From: Streptomyces laurentii
GTDB taxonomy: Bacteria; Actinomycetota; Actinomycetes; Streptomycetales; Streptomycetaceae
Direction: 5' to 3'
DNA length: 64,000 bases
Assembly (NCBI GenBank): GCA_002355495.1
Contig: AP017424.1
Span: 1,302,001-1,366,000 of the forward strand
The translations under genes were made by a program, and so were the position numbers. The notes beneath the pieces are model-generated. The model was not told where the DNA came from. It did no database searches and saw only the letters and a program-made list of their open reading frames with translations. Below, one piece after another: positions 53,704 through 63,156 of this stretch. The stretch's first letter is position 1. Every line of letters begins with the position of its first letter.

Positions 53704-56700
53704 CCGGCGCTTCCGGGGCTGGAGTGCCACAGTTTGCGGCCGCCGAGGGAGTCGGTGCCCGCGGGCCGGAGGTCCGACCAGGGGTTCATCTCGACGCCTT
53801 CGGCGACCTGGAGGGTCCGGCCGCGGCCGGACGTCACCCCGCCGTCCGGCTCCGCGCCGTGCGCACCCGGGGCGCGGCCCGCACCCGCCCGGTTCGCGCC
53901 CGGTCCGTCCGTACCCGGTCCGTCCGCGCCCGGTCCGCTCATGTCCTCGGCCAGCCGTGCCGCCACCGCGTCGAGCCCGCCCGTACGGCGCAGCTCCGCC
54001 AGCTCCGTCAGGTTCCACGCGGCGGAGCCCGCCACGGTGAGCGACCGCGGCCCGCGGCGCTGGACCTTCCCCCGCACGAGCAGCAGTCCACTGTGGAAGA
54101 TCGTGTGCGCGCTCGCGGCCTGGCTGTCGGCGAAGAAGGCCAGGTCGATCAGGCCCGAGGCGTCGTCGAGGGTGACGAAGACGATCCGCTGCGGCTCCCG
54201 CGCGGCCGTCTCCCCGTACGGCCCGGACGCGGCGCGGCGCAGGATCGGCGGGGTCTGGGTGGCCACCTTGGCGCCCGCGACCAGGACGGTCCGGCCGTGC
54301 TCGGCCGCGCGCAGCTCCCGGGCGGGCACCACGCCGAGCTCGCGCAGGAACTCCTGGTGGTCGCCCATGAGATGGCGGGAGGCGTCCATGCCGAGGATGC
54401 CGAGTTCGGCGCTGAGCCGTTCGGCCCCGTCGAGGTCGGGCAGGCCGACGGGGGCGGTCTCGCGGCCCTGGGCGAGCGGCAGCTGACCGCCGTGGGCGGC
54501 GTCCTTGCGCCGGCCGCGGTGCAGTTCGGCGAGGTGGAGCAGCAGGTCGCGGCGGTTGGTGCCGAAGGCGTCGAGCGCGCCGACCTGGGCGAGGCGTTCG
54601 GCGACGGGCCGGCGCGGGCGGGCCCGCTCCCAGAAGTCGAGCAGCGAGACGTAGGGCGCGCCGGTCTCGATGCGGGCGCTCTCGGCCTCGCCGATGCCGT
54701 GGACGTCGGCGAGGCCGAGCCGGAGTCCCCACACCGCGCCCGGCGCGCCGACCCTCCCGGACACCAGTTCGATTCGATGGGCGACCGCCGACCGGTTCAC
54801 GTCCACCGGCAGCACGGGCACCCCGCGCCGCCGGGCGTCCGCGAGCAGCAGCCGCTTCGGGTACATGCCGGGGTCGTGGGTGAGCAGCCCCGCGTAGAAG
54901 GCGGCCGGGTGGTGCGCCTTGAGCCAGGCCGACTGGTACGTCGGCACGGCGAAGGCCACCGCGTGCGCCTTGCAGAAGCCGTACGAGCCGAACGCCTCGA
55001 CGATCTCCCAGGTGCGGGCGACGACCTCGGGCGCGTACCCGCGGCGCTCGGCCCGCTCCGCGAACCACGCCTTGATCCGGCCCTGCGACTCGGGATGGGA
55101 GAGCCCGCGGCGCACCTGGTCGGCCTCGTCGCGGCCGCAGCCGGTCATGACGCTCACGATCTCGATGATCTGTTCGTGGAAGACGACGACGCCGTACGTC
55201 TCCTTCAGCGTGTCCGCCAGGTCGGGGTGCGGGTAGCGGACCGGCGCGCGGCCGTGCCGGGCCTCGATGAACGGACGGACCATGTCGGCGGCGACCGGGC
55301 CCGGCCGGAACAGCGAGATGTCCACGACGAGGTCGTGGAAGTCCGCCGGCTGGAGCCGGCCCACCAGGTCGCGCTGGCCGGGCGACTCGATCTGGAAACA
55401 GCCCAGGGTCTCGGCGGAGCGGATCAGCCGGTACGTGGCCGGGTCGCCGGCCGGGATCGCGTCGATGTCCGGCCGGGTGCCGGTGGCCCGGCCGACCTCG
55501 GCGACGGCGTGCGCCATCGCCGACTGCATCCGCACCCCGAGGACGTCGAGCTTGAGCAGCCCGAGGTCCTCCACGTCCTCCTTGTCGAACAGGGACATGG
55601 GCAGTCCCTCGCCGCTGGTGGGGACGACGGGGGTACGGGTGAGCAGCGAGGCGTCCGAGAGGAGTACGCCGCAGGGGTGCATGGCGATGCCCCGGGGCAG
55701 CGCGTCGAGCGCCTCGACCAGCTCCCAGAACCGCTCGCGGCCCGCCGACGCGTCGCGCAGGCCGCGCAGTTCGGGCAGTTCGGCGAGGGCGGCGCGGGCG
55801 TCCCGGGCGCGGATGTGCGGGAACGCCTTGGCGATCCGGTCGATCTCGGCCGGGTCCATGGACAGGGCGGCACCCACGTCCCGTACGGCGTGCCGGACCC
55901 GGTAGGTCTCGGGCATGGCGACGGTGGCGACCCGCTCGGCGCCGAAGCGGCCGAGGATCGCGCGGTAGACCTCCAGCCGGCGGGCGGACTCCACGTCGAT
56001 GTCGATGTCGGGCAGGACGGTGCGGCGCTTGGAGAGGAACCGTTCCATCAGCAGGCCGTTCCCGACCGGGTCGGCGTGGGCGATGCCGAGGAGGTGGTTG
56101 ACGAGGGAGCCGGCGCCGGAGCCGCGGGCGGCCACCCGGACGCCCATGTCCCGGACGTCGTCCACGACCTGGGCGACCGTCAGGAAGTAGCTGGCGAATC
56201 CGTGGTGGGCGATGATGTCCAGCTCGTGGTGCATCCGGTCCCAGTAGACGCGCCGGGCGGGGCCGCGGTCGTAGCCCTTCAGGAGCAGGCCGGCGGCGGC
56301 CCGGGAGGCGAGCACCCGCTGGGCGGTCCGGTGCGCGGCGCCGACCAGGTACGGCTCGGGGAAGTGCGCGGAGCCCATGCCGAGGTCGTCCTCGGGGTCG
56401 ACCCGGCAGGCGGCGGCGACCTCCTCGGTGCGTTCGAGCAGCCGGTACGCGGCGTCCCGCCGGAATCCGGCGGCCTCGGCGATCCGCTCGGCGGCGGCCG
56501 TCATCGCGCCGGGCTCCTTGAGCCAGGCCTCGCCGCTGTCGAGCCCGGCGCGCGGGTCGACGGGGACGAGCCGGCGGGCGGCGTCGAGGACGTCGGCGAC
56601 GGGGCCCTGGCCGGGATCGGCGTACCGCACCTCGTTGCCGAGCACGGGTCGTACTCCCTGCTCGGCGGCGAAGCCCACCGTACGGGCGGCCAGCCGCAGC

Positions 56701-57335
56701 GAGCCGGGCCCGGTGCCGGACCGGCCGTGGTGCACGACCTCCAGGCACAGGGCGTCCCCGTACCGCTCGCGCCAGGGCGCGAGCAGCCGCGCGGCCCGGT
56801 CGGGGCGGCCGGCGGCGAGGGCGCGGCCGATGTCGGAACCGGGCCCCAGCAGGACGAAGAGGCCGTCGCCGGTGTGGCCGGACCAGGGCAGGACGGGCGG
56901 TCCCTCGCCGGCCCGGGCGTGGGCGGCGGTGACCCGGGCGCAGAGCCCGGCCCAGCCCTCCCTGGAGCGGGCGAGGAAGACGGCCCGGGGCGCGGACTCG
57001 TCCACGAACGCCCCGCCGCGCACCGGCGCGCGCCGGGCGGACGTCTCCTGCGTGGCGCGGCCGGCCGCGCCCGGCGTACGGGAGCGGTCGGACGGCGCGC
57101 CGTCCGGGGACGGCGCGGGGGGCTCGTACGCGAGGTCGACGCCGAACAGGGGGCGGATGCCGGCCGTCTCACAGGCCTTCGCGAAGCGGACCACGCCCGC
57201 GACCGTGTCACGGTCGGTGAGGGCGAGGGCGTCCATGCCGCGCTCGGCGGCGCGCTCGGCCAGCCGGGCGGGGTGCGAGGCGCCGTACCGCACGGAGTAG
57301 CCCGACGCGGTGTGCAGATGCGTGAATCCCGGCAT
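53700..57335 (-). CDS. dnaE2: Error-prone DNA polymerase DnaE2 (ImuC)
   Basis: 1211 residues. N-terminal PHP domain (HLHTASGYS, ALTDRD). The palm motif carries the catalytic aspartates in VLPDIDIDVE, with DISLFRPGPVAADM and GYGFCKAHAVAFAVPTYQ as further polymerase signatures. An OB domain lies near the C-terminus (VFVTLDDASGLIDLAFF). It makes error-prone translesion synthesis in DNA-damage mutagenesis with ImuB. ATG 57335 follows GGAAGGCGG. A LexA-box candidate at 57413 suggests SOS control. An unusually long open frame on the opposite strand is a codon-bias shadow. Confidence 0.95.
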   Translation of the reverse strand: MPGFTHLHTASGYSVRYGASHPARLAERAAERGMDALALTDRDTVAGVVRFAKACETAGIRPLFGVDLAYEPPAPSPDGAPSDRSRTPGAAGRATQETSARRAPVRGGAFVDESAPRAVFLARSREGWAGLCARVTAAHARAGEGPPVLPWSGHTGDGLFVLLGPGSDIGRALAAGRPDRAARLLAPWRERYGDALCLEVVHHGRSGTGPGSLRLAARTVGFAAEQGVRPVLGNEVRYADPGQGPVADVLDAARRLVPVDPRAGLDSGEAWLKEPGAMTAAAERIAEAAGFRRDAAYRLLERTEEVAAACRVDPEDDLGMGSAHFPEPYLVGAAHRTAQRVLASRAAAGLLLKGYDRGPARRVYWDRMHHELDIIAHHGFASYFLTVAQVVDDVRDMGVRVAARGSGAGSLVNHLLGIAHADPVGNGLLMERFLSKRRTVLPDIDIDVESARRLEVYRAILGRFGAERVATVAMPETYRVRHAVRDVGAALSMDPAEIDRIAKAFPHIRARDARAALAELPELRGLRDASAGRERFWELVEALDALPRGIAMHPCGVLLSDASLLTRTPVVPTSGEGLPMSLFDKEDVEDLGLLKLDVLGVRMQSAMAHAVAEVGRATGTRPDIDAIPAGDPATYRLIRSAETLGCFQIESPGQRDLVGRLQPADFHDLVVDISLFRPGPVAADMVRPFIEARHGRAPVRYPHPDLADTLKETYGVVVFHEQIIEIVSVMTGCGRDEADQVRRGLSHPESQGRIKAWFAERAERRGYAPEVVARTWEIVEAFGSYGFCKAHAVAFAVPTYQSAWLKAHHPAAFYAGLLTHDPGMYPKRLLLADARRRGVPVLPVDVNRSAVAHRIELVSGRVGAPGAVWGLRLGLADVHGIGEAESARIETGAPYVSLLDFWERARPRRPVAERLAQVGALDAFGTNRRDLLLHLAELHRGRRKDAAHGGQLPLAQGRETAPVGLPDLDGAERLSAELGILGMDASRHLMGDHQEFLRELGVVPARELRAAEHGRTVLVAGAKVATQTPPILRRAASGPYGETAAREPQRIVFVTLDDASGLIDLAFFADSQAASAHTIFHSGLLLVRGKVQRRGPRSLTVAGSAAWNLTELAELRRTGGLDAVAARLAEDMSGPGADGPGTDGPGANRAGAGRAPGAHGAEPDGGVTSGRGRTLQVAEGVEMNPWSDLRPAGTDSLGGRKLWHSSPGSAG

Positions 57336-57412
57336 ATGCCGCACCGCCTTCCACGCTCCCGCTCGAATTCGTACACACGTTCCCACCCCCTTTTTCTCAC
57401 CTTAACCCATCT

Positions 57413-57428
57413 TCGAACGCCCGTACGA
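57413..57428. promoter_or_regulatory. LexA (SOS) box candidate upstream of dnaE2
   Basis: TCGAACGCCCGTACGA matches the actinobacterial LexA consensus TCGAAC-N4-GTTCGA at 11 of 12 fixed positions, 78 bp before the dnaE2 start. It also sits near the divergent permease gene. Confidence 0.75.
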
Positions 57429-57520
57429 ATACCGAGGCGGGCGGCCCCTTCGCCCTCCAAGATCACCCATGTGGAGTAACCCGGCCTGCGGAAACGATCA
57501 CTCTCCCCGAGCCTGGGGAA

Positions 57521-58548
57521 ATGAGTCTCGTCGACGAACTGAAGAGCGCCGTCACCCCCGAGCAGCCCTGCTGGTCGCGGGCGTCTTCGCCCTCCAGCTG
57601 CTGTTCATCGCCTCCTACGTGGGCGCCCTGCACCATCCGCAGCCGAAGGACGTCCCCTTCGGCGTGGTGGCGCCGCCCCGGGTCTCCGAACCCCTGGTGA
57701 CCCGGCTGGACCAGCTGCCCGGCGGGCCGCTCGACCCGCGCGCCGTCGCCGACGAGGCCGAGGCCCGGAAACAGATCCTGAACCGGGACATCGACGGAGC
57801 GCTGATCTCCGCCCCGGCCGGCCCCACCGACACCCTGCTCGTCGCCTCCGGCGGCGGCAAGGCGCTCTCCCTCACTCTGGAGGCGACGTTCCGGCAGGTC
57901 GCGGCGGCCGAACACCGCCGGCTGCGCGTCGTCGACGTGGCGCCCGCCTCCCCCCAGGACTTCAACGGACTCTCCGCCTTCTACCTGGTCATCGGCTGGT
58001 GCGTCGGCGGCTACATCTGCGCCGCGATCCTCGCGATCAGCGCCGGCGCGCGGCCCGCCAACGCGGAGCGGGCGGTCATCCGGCTCGGCGTGCTCGCGGT
58101 CTACGCGATCCTCGGCGGGCTCGGCGGCGCGCTCATCGTCGGCCCGATCCTGGGCGCCCTGCCCGGCAGCATCCCCGCCCTGTGGGGGCTGGGCGCGCTG
58201 GTGGTCTTCGCGGTCGGCGCGACCACCCTCGCCCTGCAGTCGCTGTTCGGGATCGTCGGCATCGGCCTGGCGATCCTCATCATCGTGGTCGCGGGCAACC
58301 CGAGCGCGGGCGGCGCCTTCCCGCTGCCGATGCTGCCACCGTTCTGGCAGGCCATCGGCCCGGCCCTGCCACCGGGCGCGGGCACCTGGGCGGCGCGCTC
58401 GATCGCATACTTCAAGGGCAACGACATGCTCGGTTCGATGCTGGTCCTGTCGGCCTGGGCGGTCGCCGGCACCGCGATCACCGTGGTGGTCTCCGCGCTC
58501 AAGCGGGAGGGACGGGAGCCGAGGGCGGCGGCCACCGCCTCCTCCTGA
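57521..58548 (+). pseudogene. DUF3533-like ABC-2-type membrane protein with a frameshift near the start
   Basis: About 342 codons once repaired. ATG 57521 reads MSLVDELKSAVTP, the family N-terminus. After a run of five C (57555-57559) the continuation RAALLVAGVFALQLLFIASY is in another frame, so one C is missing. In the unrepaired sequence a start at ATG 57469 would give an unrelated Arg-rich N-terminus. The rest has an extracytoplasmic loop and five further helices (FYLVIGWCVGGYICAAILAI, VAGNPSAGGAFPLPMLP). It is the DUF3533/YhgE type, whose function is unknown. Sequencing error in the C-run is likely. Confidence 0.7.
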
Positions 58549-58560
58549 CCCAGCGGCGGA

Positions 58561-58600
58561 GGCCCCGGCGGACCACCCTCACGGGCGGTCCGCCGGGGCC
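58561..58600. terminator. Bidirectional terminator
   Basis: Perfect 14-bp arms (58561-58574 and 58587-58600) with a 12-nt loop, then GTTTCC. Between the convergent permease and protease genes. Confidence 0.9.
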
Positions 58601-58641
58601 GTTTCCGCAGGCCGTACGGGGGAACGGGTGGAGCGGGCGGA

Positions 58642-59532
58642 TCAGAACACGTTCACGCCGTACGCGCTCAGCGCCTCCGTCACCGGCTGGAAGAACGTCG
58701 TCCCGCCCGAGGTGCAGTTGCCGCTGCCGCCCGAGGTGAGGCCGATGGCGCGGCTGCCCGAGTAGAGCGGGCCGCCGGAGTCGCCGGGCTCGGCGCAGAC
58801 GTTGGTCTGGATCATGCCGTAGACGATGTCGCCGCCGCCGTAGTTCACGGTCGCGTTGAGGCCGGTGACCGTACCGCTGTGGATGCCGGTGGTGGAGCCG
58901 CGGCGGGTGACGGACATGCCGGTGGTGGCGTTGGCGGCGCTGGTGATGTCGACGCTGCCGACCGTGCCGGACTTGACCACCGAGGTGTTGGTGTAGCGCA
59001 CGATGCCGTAGTCGTTGGTGGGGAAGCTCGACCCGGTGGTGGTGCCGAGGGTGGTGGTGTGGGCGGAGTTGGACCACCAGGTGCCCGCGCCGTCGGTGCA
59101 GTGACCGGCGGTGAGGAAGTAGTCGTTGCCCGCGCTGTCCTTGACGTTGAAGCCCAGCGAACAGCGCCAGCTGCTCGCGTAGATGGCGTCGCCGCCGGAG
59201 ATCAGCTTGTTGAACACGCCCGGGGTCCGCTCGATGCGCAGCGCGCCCGCGCCGGCCCCGGCCTTCTGCTTGATCTTGGCGATGTCGGACTGCGAGACCG
59301 TGGAGTCGGCGGTCACGACCACCGTCTTGGTCGCCGGGTCGATCCGCCAGGCGGTGCCGGCCACGTCGGCGCTCAGCACCGCGTCGTCGACGGCGTCGAG
59401 CTGCTCGGCGCTGAAGGTGCCGGTGGGGGTGGCGTTCGCGGCGGGGACCGCGACGGCCGCCGCGGCGGCGAGACCGGCCGCGACGGCGAGCAGGCGGACG
59501 GTGCGTGTGGGGGTGGTGCGCGTGATCCTCAC
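58642..59532 (-). CDS. Streptogrisin-like secreted serine protease, preproenzyme
   Basis: 296 residues. Signal peptide (1-34), propeptide (about 35-110, ending near [10 protein letters not shown]) and a mature chymotrypsin-like protease. Triad: His in TAGHCT, Asp in TNDYGIVRY, Ser in [14 protein letters not shown]. Four Cys (WRCSLG, GHCTD, NVCAEPG, GNCTSGG) give the two disulfides of streptogrisin A/B. The short propeptide acts as a folding aid and is removed on secretion. GGAGGA sits 7 bp before GTG 59532. Regulation is probably growth-phase dependent; no operator was recognised. Confidence 0.93.
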   Translation of the reverse strand: MRITRTTPTRTVRLLAVAAGLAAAAAVAVPAANATPTGTFSAEQLDAVDDAVLSADVAGTAWRIDPATKTVVVTADSTVSQSDIAKIKQKAGAGAGALRIERTPGVFNKLISGGDAIYASSWRCSLGFNVKDSAGNDYFLTAGHCTDGAGTWWSNSAHTTTLGTTTGSSFPTNDYGIVRYTNTSVVKSGTVGSVDITSAANATTGMSVTRRGSTTGIHSGTVTGLNATVNYGGGDIVYGMIQTNVCAEPGDSGGPLYSGSRAIGLTSGGSGNCTSGGTTFFQPVTEALSAYGVNVF

Positions 59533-59948
59533 TTTTCGTTCCTCCAGAGGGGAATCGGGGGTCCGCAGTGGGGTGTCGGACCCGTGAGGCGCGGCCTGGG
59601 GGCCGGCGCTGTGGGGGAGGCCTCGGGTCGTACGGAAGGGGGCGCCGCGAGGACGCCTTCCGGCCGCACGGCCGTCAACCGTCGTACTGGGTGCGGGTGC
59701 TGGAGCACGACACCGTAGGAGTGACGTGTTCCTGACAGGTCACACTCGGGGATAGTGGCCCGGAAAACCGGAGCGCACAAGACCGCCCGCATGGCGTGTC
59801 TACGCGCGTGGGGGATGCGGAACGGGTGGACCGGCGGGTGGACCGCGCCCCCGGCCCCGGTTCCGGTTCACGTTCCGGTTCACGTTCCGGTTCGTCTTCC
59901 GGGGCGTGTTCCGAAGGGGGTTCGGGGGCGGTCCGGAGCGGGGTGCGC
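59533..59948. other. Protease promoter region and intergenic repeats
   Basis: 416 bp upstream of the protease gene, with three tandem copies of GTTCCGGTTCAC/GT (59860-59895). The repeats lie just downstream of the DUF1684 stop. No coding frame with an RBS was found. The protease promoter must lie here but is not obvious. Confidence 0.55.
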
Positions 59949-60764
59949 TCAGCCCTCCCTCACCTGCCGTTCGCCCGCCGCCACCGCCGTGTCCAGCGTG
60001 TTCCCCGGCGGCGGGAACGGGCAGATGAAGTGCGGCGCGAACGCGCACGGCGGCAGCAGCGCGCGGTTGAAGTCCACCGTCACCGAGCCGTCCGCCGCCG
60101 GCGCCGCCGGCCGCAGGAACCGGAACCGGTAACTGCCCCGCCCGCTGGTGGCGTCCGCGAAGACCGCCCACAGCGTGCCGTCGTCCTCGACGGCCACCTG
60201 GAGGCTGTGCTCGGCGCCGTGCAGCTCGAAGAACAGCTCTCCGGCGAGCCCGAGCCCGCGCTCCTTGCCGTCGGCGTTCGCCACCCGGACGTGCCGGTCC
60301 TCCGGGTACGGCCGGTAGGTCCCGGGCCGCACCCAGCTCTCGTCGTACGGGGTGGCCTCGATGCCCTGGAACGCGCGCCGCGCCTCCGAGCCGGGGTCGA
60401 AGTCCCGTACCGCCCACTCCCCCTCGCGGCGCAGCACCACCAGCCGCCGCCCGCCCGACGCCACCCGGGACTCGTGGACCGGGGCGTGATCGGCCGTCAG
60501 CCGCACCGAGCCGGTCAGGGGCGCGCCGTCGACCGTGAGGGCGTCCTCGGCGTCCGCGTCGCCTGCGGGGTCCGCCGTGAGGATCACCTCGTCGCCGTCC
60601 GCCCGCCAGTCACCCGGCACGGACGGGATCCGCCCATCCGGGAAGTCCGAGAGCCAGTACGTCCCGGTCAGCGAGAGCGGCCCGTACGACGAGGCGACCG
60701 CCGCCGTGCGCTGCTCGTTCCAGCGCCGCCAGTCCCGCAGGCTCTGTGATGCATCCGTGCTCAT
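59949..60764 (-). CDS. DUF1684 family protein
   Basis: 271 residues, cytoplasmic. DUF1684 motifs are visible: LTGTYWLSDFPDG, DFDPGSEARRAFQGIEATPY, and DGSVTVDFNRALLPPCAFAP followed by HFICPFPPPGNTL. The fold is beta-rich. The Cys at the end (PPCAFAPHFICPFPP) are conserved in the family. No biochemical function is known. RBS GGAAAGGTGACGC precedes the ATG. Divergent from a GNAT gene. Confidence 0.85.
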   Translation of the reverse strand: MSTDASQSLRDWRRWNEQRTAAVASSYGPLSLTGTYWLSDFPDGRIPSVPGDWRADGDEVILTADPAGDADAEDALTVDGAPLTGSVRLTADHAPVHESRVASGGRRLVVLRREGEWAVRDFDPGSEARRAFQGIEATPYDESWVRPGTYRPYPEDRHVRVANADGKERGLGLAGELFFELHGAEHSLQVAVEDDGTLWAVFADATSGRGSYRFRFLRPAAPAADGSVTVDFNRALLPPCAFAPHFICPFPPPGNTLDTAVAAGERQVREG

Positions 60765-60881
60765 GGTGCGTCACCTTTCCACACGCCTGTTCCCGGGACG
60801 GAGGAGGCTGGGCGGATCGTCCCCGGCCCGCCCCGCGAAATGCCCCGGCGCGGGCGAGTGGGGCGGTTGTACGGTGGCCCG

Positions 60882-61400
60882 GTGATCGAGACGGAACGGC
60901 TGCTCCTGCGCCCCTTGCGAGCCGACGACGCCGACGCGTTCGTCGCCCTCCACGCCGACGAACGGGTGAACCGTTTCGTGGGCGCCTACACCCTCCGGCA
61001 GGCCCGTGAGCGGCTGGCCACGATCGAACGCCAGTGGGCCGAGCGCGGCCACGGCCTGTGCGCCGTCGAACTGCGCTCCACCGGCGAGTTCCTGGGCCGT
61101 TGCGGCCTGAATCACTGGCCGCGGTTCGACGAGGTGGAGATCGGCTGGACGTTCCGGGCCGAGGCCTGGGGCCACGGTTACGCCACGGAGGCGGCCCGGG
61201 CCTGTATCGACTGGGGCTTCGCGACGCTCGACGCGGCGTACGTGCCGTACCTCACCGCCATGATCCGGCCCGGGAACACCCCCTCGGTACGGGTGGCCGA
61301 GCGGCTCGGCTTCACCCCGCTGCGCGAGGACGAGATGCACGGCAACCCGGTCACGGTGTACGCGCTGCGGCGCCCGACCCCCGAAGGGCCGGACGCCTGA
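60882..61400 (+). CDS. GNAT N-acetyltransferase, RimJ/RimL type
   Basis: 172 residues. The N-terminus ETERLLLRPLRADDADAF is the RimJ-type start. The acetyl-CoA loop is AEAWGHGYATEAARACI, followed by NTPSVRVAERLGFTPL. It may acetylate a protein N-terminus or a small amine. The GTG at 60882 follows a TACGGT element by 6 bp, so leaderless translation is likely. The last codons run into a 64-bp tandem duplication. Confidence 0.88.
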   Translation: MIETERLLLRPLRADDADAFVALHADERVNRFVGAYTLRQARERLATIERQWAERGHGLCAVELRSTGEFLGRCGLNHWPRFDEVEIGWTFRAEAWGHGYATEAARACIDWGFATLDAAYVPYLTAMIRPGNTPSVRVAERLGFTPLREDEMHGNPVTVYALRRPTPEGPDA

Positions 61401-61518
61401 CGGACCGAGCCCCTGACGGACCTGGCGCCCGACGGGCCGGCCGTCCGAGGGGCCGGACGCCTGACGGACCGAGCCCCTGACGGACCTGGCGCCCGACGGG
61501 CCGGCCGTCCGAGGGGCC
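61391..61518. repeat. Tandem duplication of a 64-bp unit at the GNAT gene end
   Basis: Two exact 64-bp copies (61391-61454 and 61455-61518), with the next bases starting a diverged third copy. The first copy includes the last codons and stop of the GNAT gene. Exact identity points to a recent duplication. Confidence 0.9.
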
Positions 61519-61538
61519 GGATGCCCGAGGGGCACGCG

Positions 61539-62834
61539 TCAGCAGTCGCAGCCGCAGCCGTCACAGCAGCAGCTGTCGCCGCAGCAGCCGCAGTCCGAGC
61601 AGTTGCTGCAGCAGTCACAGCAATCGCAGCAGTTGCTGGGGTCGCAGTGCGCGCACAGCCCGTCCCGGCGCTGCCGGCTCCACGGGCCCTCGTACGTCCC
61701 GCAGCACATCTGGCAGGTGCAGGCCAGGCCGAGCCAGACGGCGCAGCCGGCCAGCAGCCCGCGGCCGCGGTCCGGCGGCTGGGGCGGCAGCGGCCCGCCG
61801 GGGCCCCCGGGACCGCCCGGACCAGGGTTGTACGGCCCGCCCGGGCCTCCGGGGCCACCGGGGCCGGGGGCGTACGGGTTGCCGGGGACGGGCCCCGGCC
61901 CCTCGGGCGCGTACGGGTTGCCCGGCACCGGTCCGGGGCCGGGCCCGTACCCGGACCCCCGCACGCCGTGCGAGCAGGTCGTCGTCCCGAAGGCGCGGTC
62001 GATGGAGTTCCGCAGCTCGTGCGCGAGCAGTACGTGGGTGAGCCGCCCCTCGGCGAACTCCACGTCCTTCAGCGCCAGACGGATGCCGTGCAGCGCGTCG
62101 TCGGCGAGCCGGCGGGCCTCCTCGCGGGAGGTCCCGGTCGCGGTGAGCGGGTTCCAGGAACCGGCGGCGGTGTCGGCGCCCTGGTCCTCGACGGCGTCCA
62201 GGAGATGGGCAAGGCGTCCGAAGAGGCGGCCGGCCTCGGCGAGGGGCGCGGCGTTGCCGGGGCGGCCGGCGAGGACCGCGGTGTGCGCGAAGGCGGCGGC
62301 GGTGGCCGTCTCCGTCGGCTCGGTGACGACCAGGAGCGACGTGCCGAGGCCGGCCAGCGACTCGATGCCGGTCTGCCGGTCGACCGCGTCGACCAGGACG
62401 GCGGTGTCGAAGCCGAGTTCCCGCCCGGTGCGGGCGCCGGCCCGGTCCCAGGAGCGGGCCACCCGGCGGGCGGCGGCGGCCACCGGCCGGCGGGCCAGCA
62501 GCCCGTCCCGGTCGGCGACATGGTCGCGTATCTTCGCCGACGCCAGCACCAGGGACACGGCGGCGGCGAGCCGCGCGCCCTCGCCCCGTGCCACCGGCGC
62601 GCTCCGCATCTGGCGCAGCGGGCACGGCCCGGCCGTCCGCCGTCCGGCGTCGGTCCGCCCGATCTGGGCCTCCGTCAACACCGAGACGATCAGGCCGTCG
62701 TAATTGGTGACGACCCGGGCGAACTGGCCGTGATCGGCACGAAGCGCCAGACAGAGTCCGCAGAGATGGGCCATCCACTCCGTCTTGAGACCCTCGGTGA
62801 GACGGTGCGTGCAGGGCCTGACTATTCCGAACAA
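61539..62834 (-). CDS. DUF5685 protein with a Cys-rich C-terminal tail
   Basis: 431 residues. The N-terminus MFGIVRPCTHRL and MAHLCGLCLALRADHGQFAR holds a CxxC pair; a helical domain continues to about 290. Then comes a Gly/Pro-rich linker (GPGPVPGNPYAPGPGGPGG-like), followed by a C-terminal region of about 70 residues with 23 Cys, many as CC and CxC. Metal or cluster binding, or a repeated disulfide knot, would explain this. The start is TTG 62834, with GGGGGAG in front. Divergent from a sepF-like gene, which is 322 bp away. The function is unknown. Confidence 0.8.
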   Translation of the reverse strand: MFGIVRPCTHRLTEGLKTEWMAHLCGLCLALRADHGQFARVVTNYDGLIVSVLTEAQIGRTDAGRRTAGPCPLRQMRSAPVARGEGARLAAAVSLVLASAKIRDHVADRDGLLARRPVAAAARRVARSWDRAGARTGRELGFDTAVLVDAVDRQTGIESLAGLGTSLLVVTEPTETATAAAFAHTAVLAGRPGNAAPLAEAGRLFGRLAHLLDAVEDQGADTAAGSWNPLTATGTSREEARRLADDALHGIRLALKDVEFAEGRLTHVLLAHELRNSIDRAFGTTTCSHGVRGSGYGPGPGPVPGNPYAPEGPGPVPGNPYAPGPGGPGGPGGPYNPGPGGPGGPGGPLPPQPPDRGRGLLAGCAVWLGLACTCQMCCGTYEGPWSRQRRDGLCAHCDPSNCCDCCDCCSNCSDCGCCGDSCCCDGCGCDC

Positions 62835-62981
62835 GTGACTCCCCCGTGAGCGTGTGCGCGAGATCCGCGCAGCGGCGTCCGGCATCGTACCGGGGACTTT
62901 CGGTCACCCGAACGCCCGTGTCGTCACCCTTACGGCCCGACTTTCATCATTTGAGTTGCACGGTCCCGGCCAACCCCCTGT

Positions 62982-63033
62982 CAGGCCCCGTATACCGCAA
63001 AATACCTGACGAATCGCCAGATACAGGGCCTGT
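62982..63033. promoter_or_regulatory. Inverted repeat in the DUF5685/sepF-like divergent region
   Basis: CAGGCCCCGTAT (62982-62993) and ATACAGGGCCTG (63022-63033) pair at 11 of 12 positions over 28 bp. It may be an operator or a cruciform. No gene lies in the 322-bp region around it. Confidence 0.5.
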
Positions 63034-63156
63034 CGTTGTGCACCAGTACCGTCACGAATCCCCTGCGCGCCGACTATCCACTTGGCGCGCGATCCGCATC
63101 ATGGACGACGATAGGGATTGCGGAACCACGAGTGACCGCGCTGAAAGGAGGCGTCC

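Noticed and set aside
53676..57479. A very long open frame on the plus strand opposite dnaE2
   Set aside because: It lies antisense to a conserved polymerase gene, has no RBS or domain, and arises from the extreme third-position GC of dnaE2.
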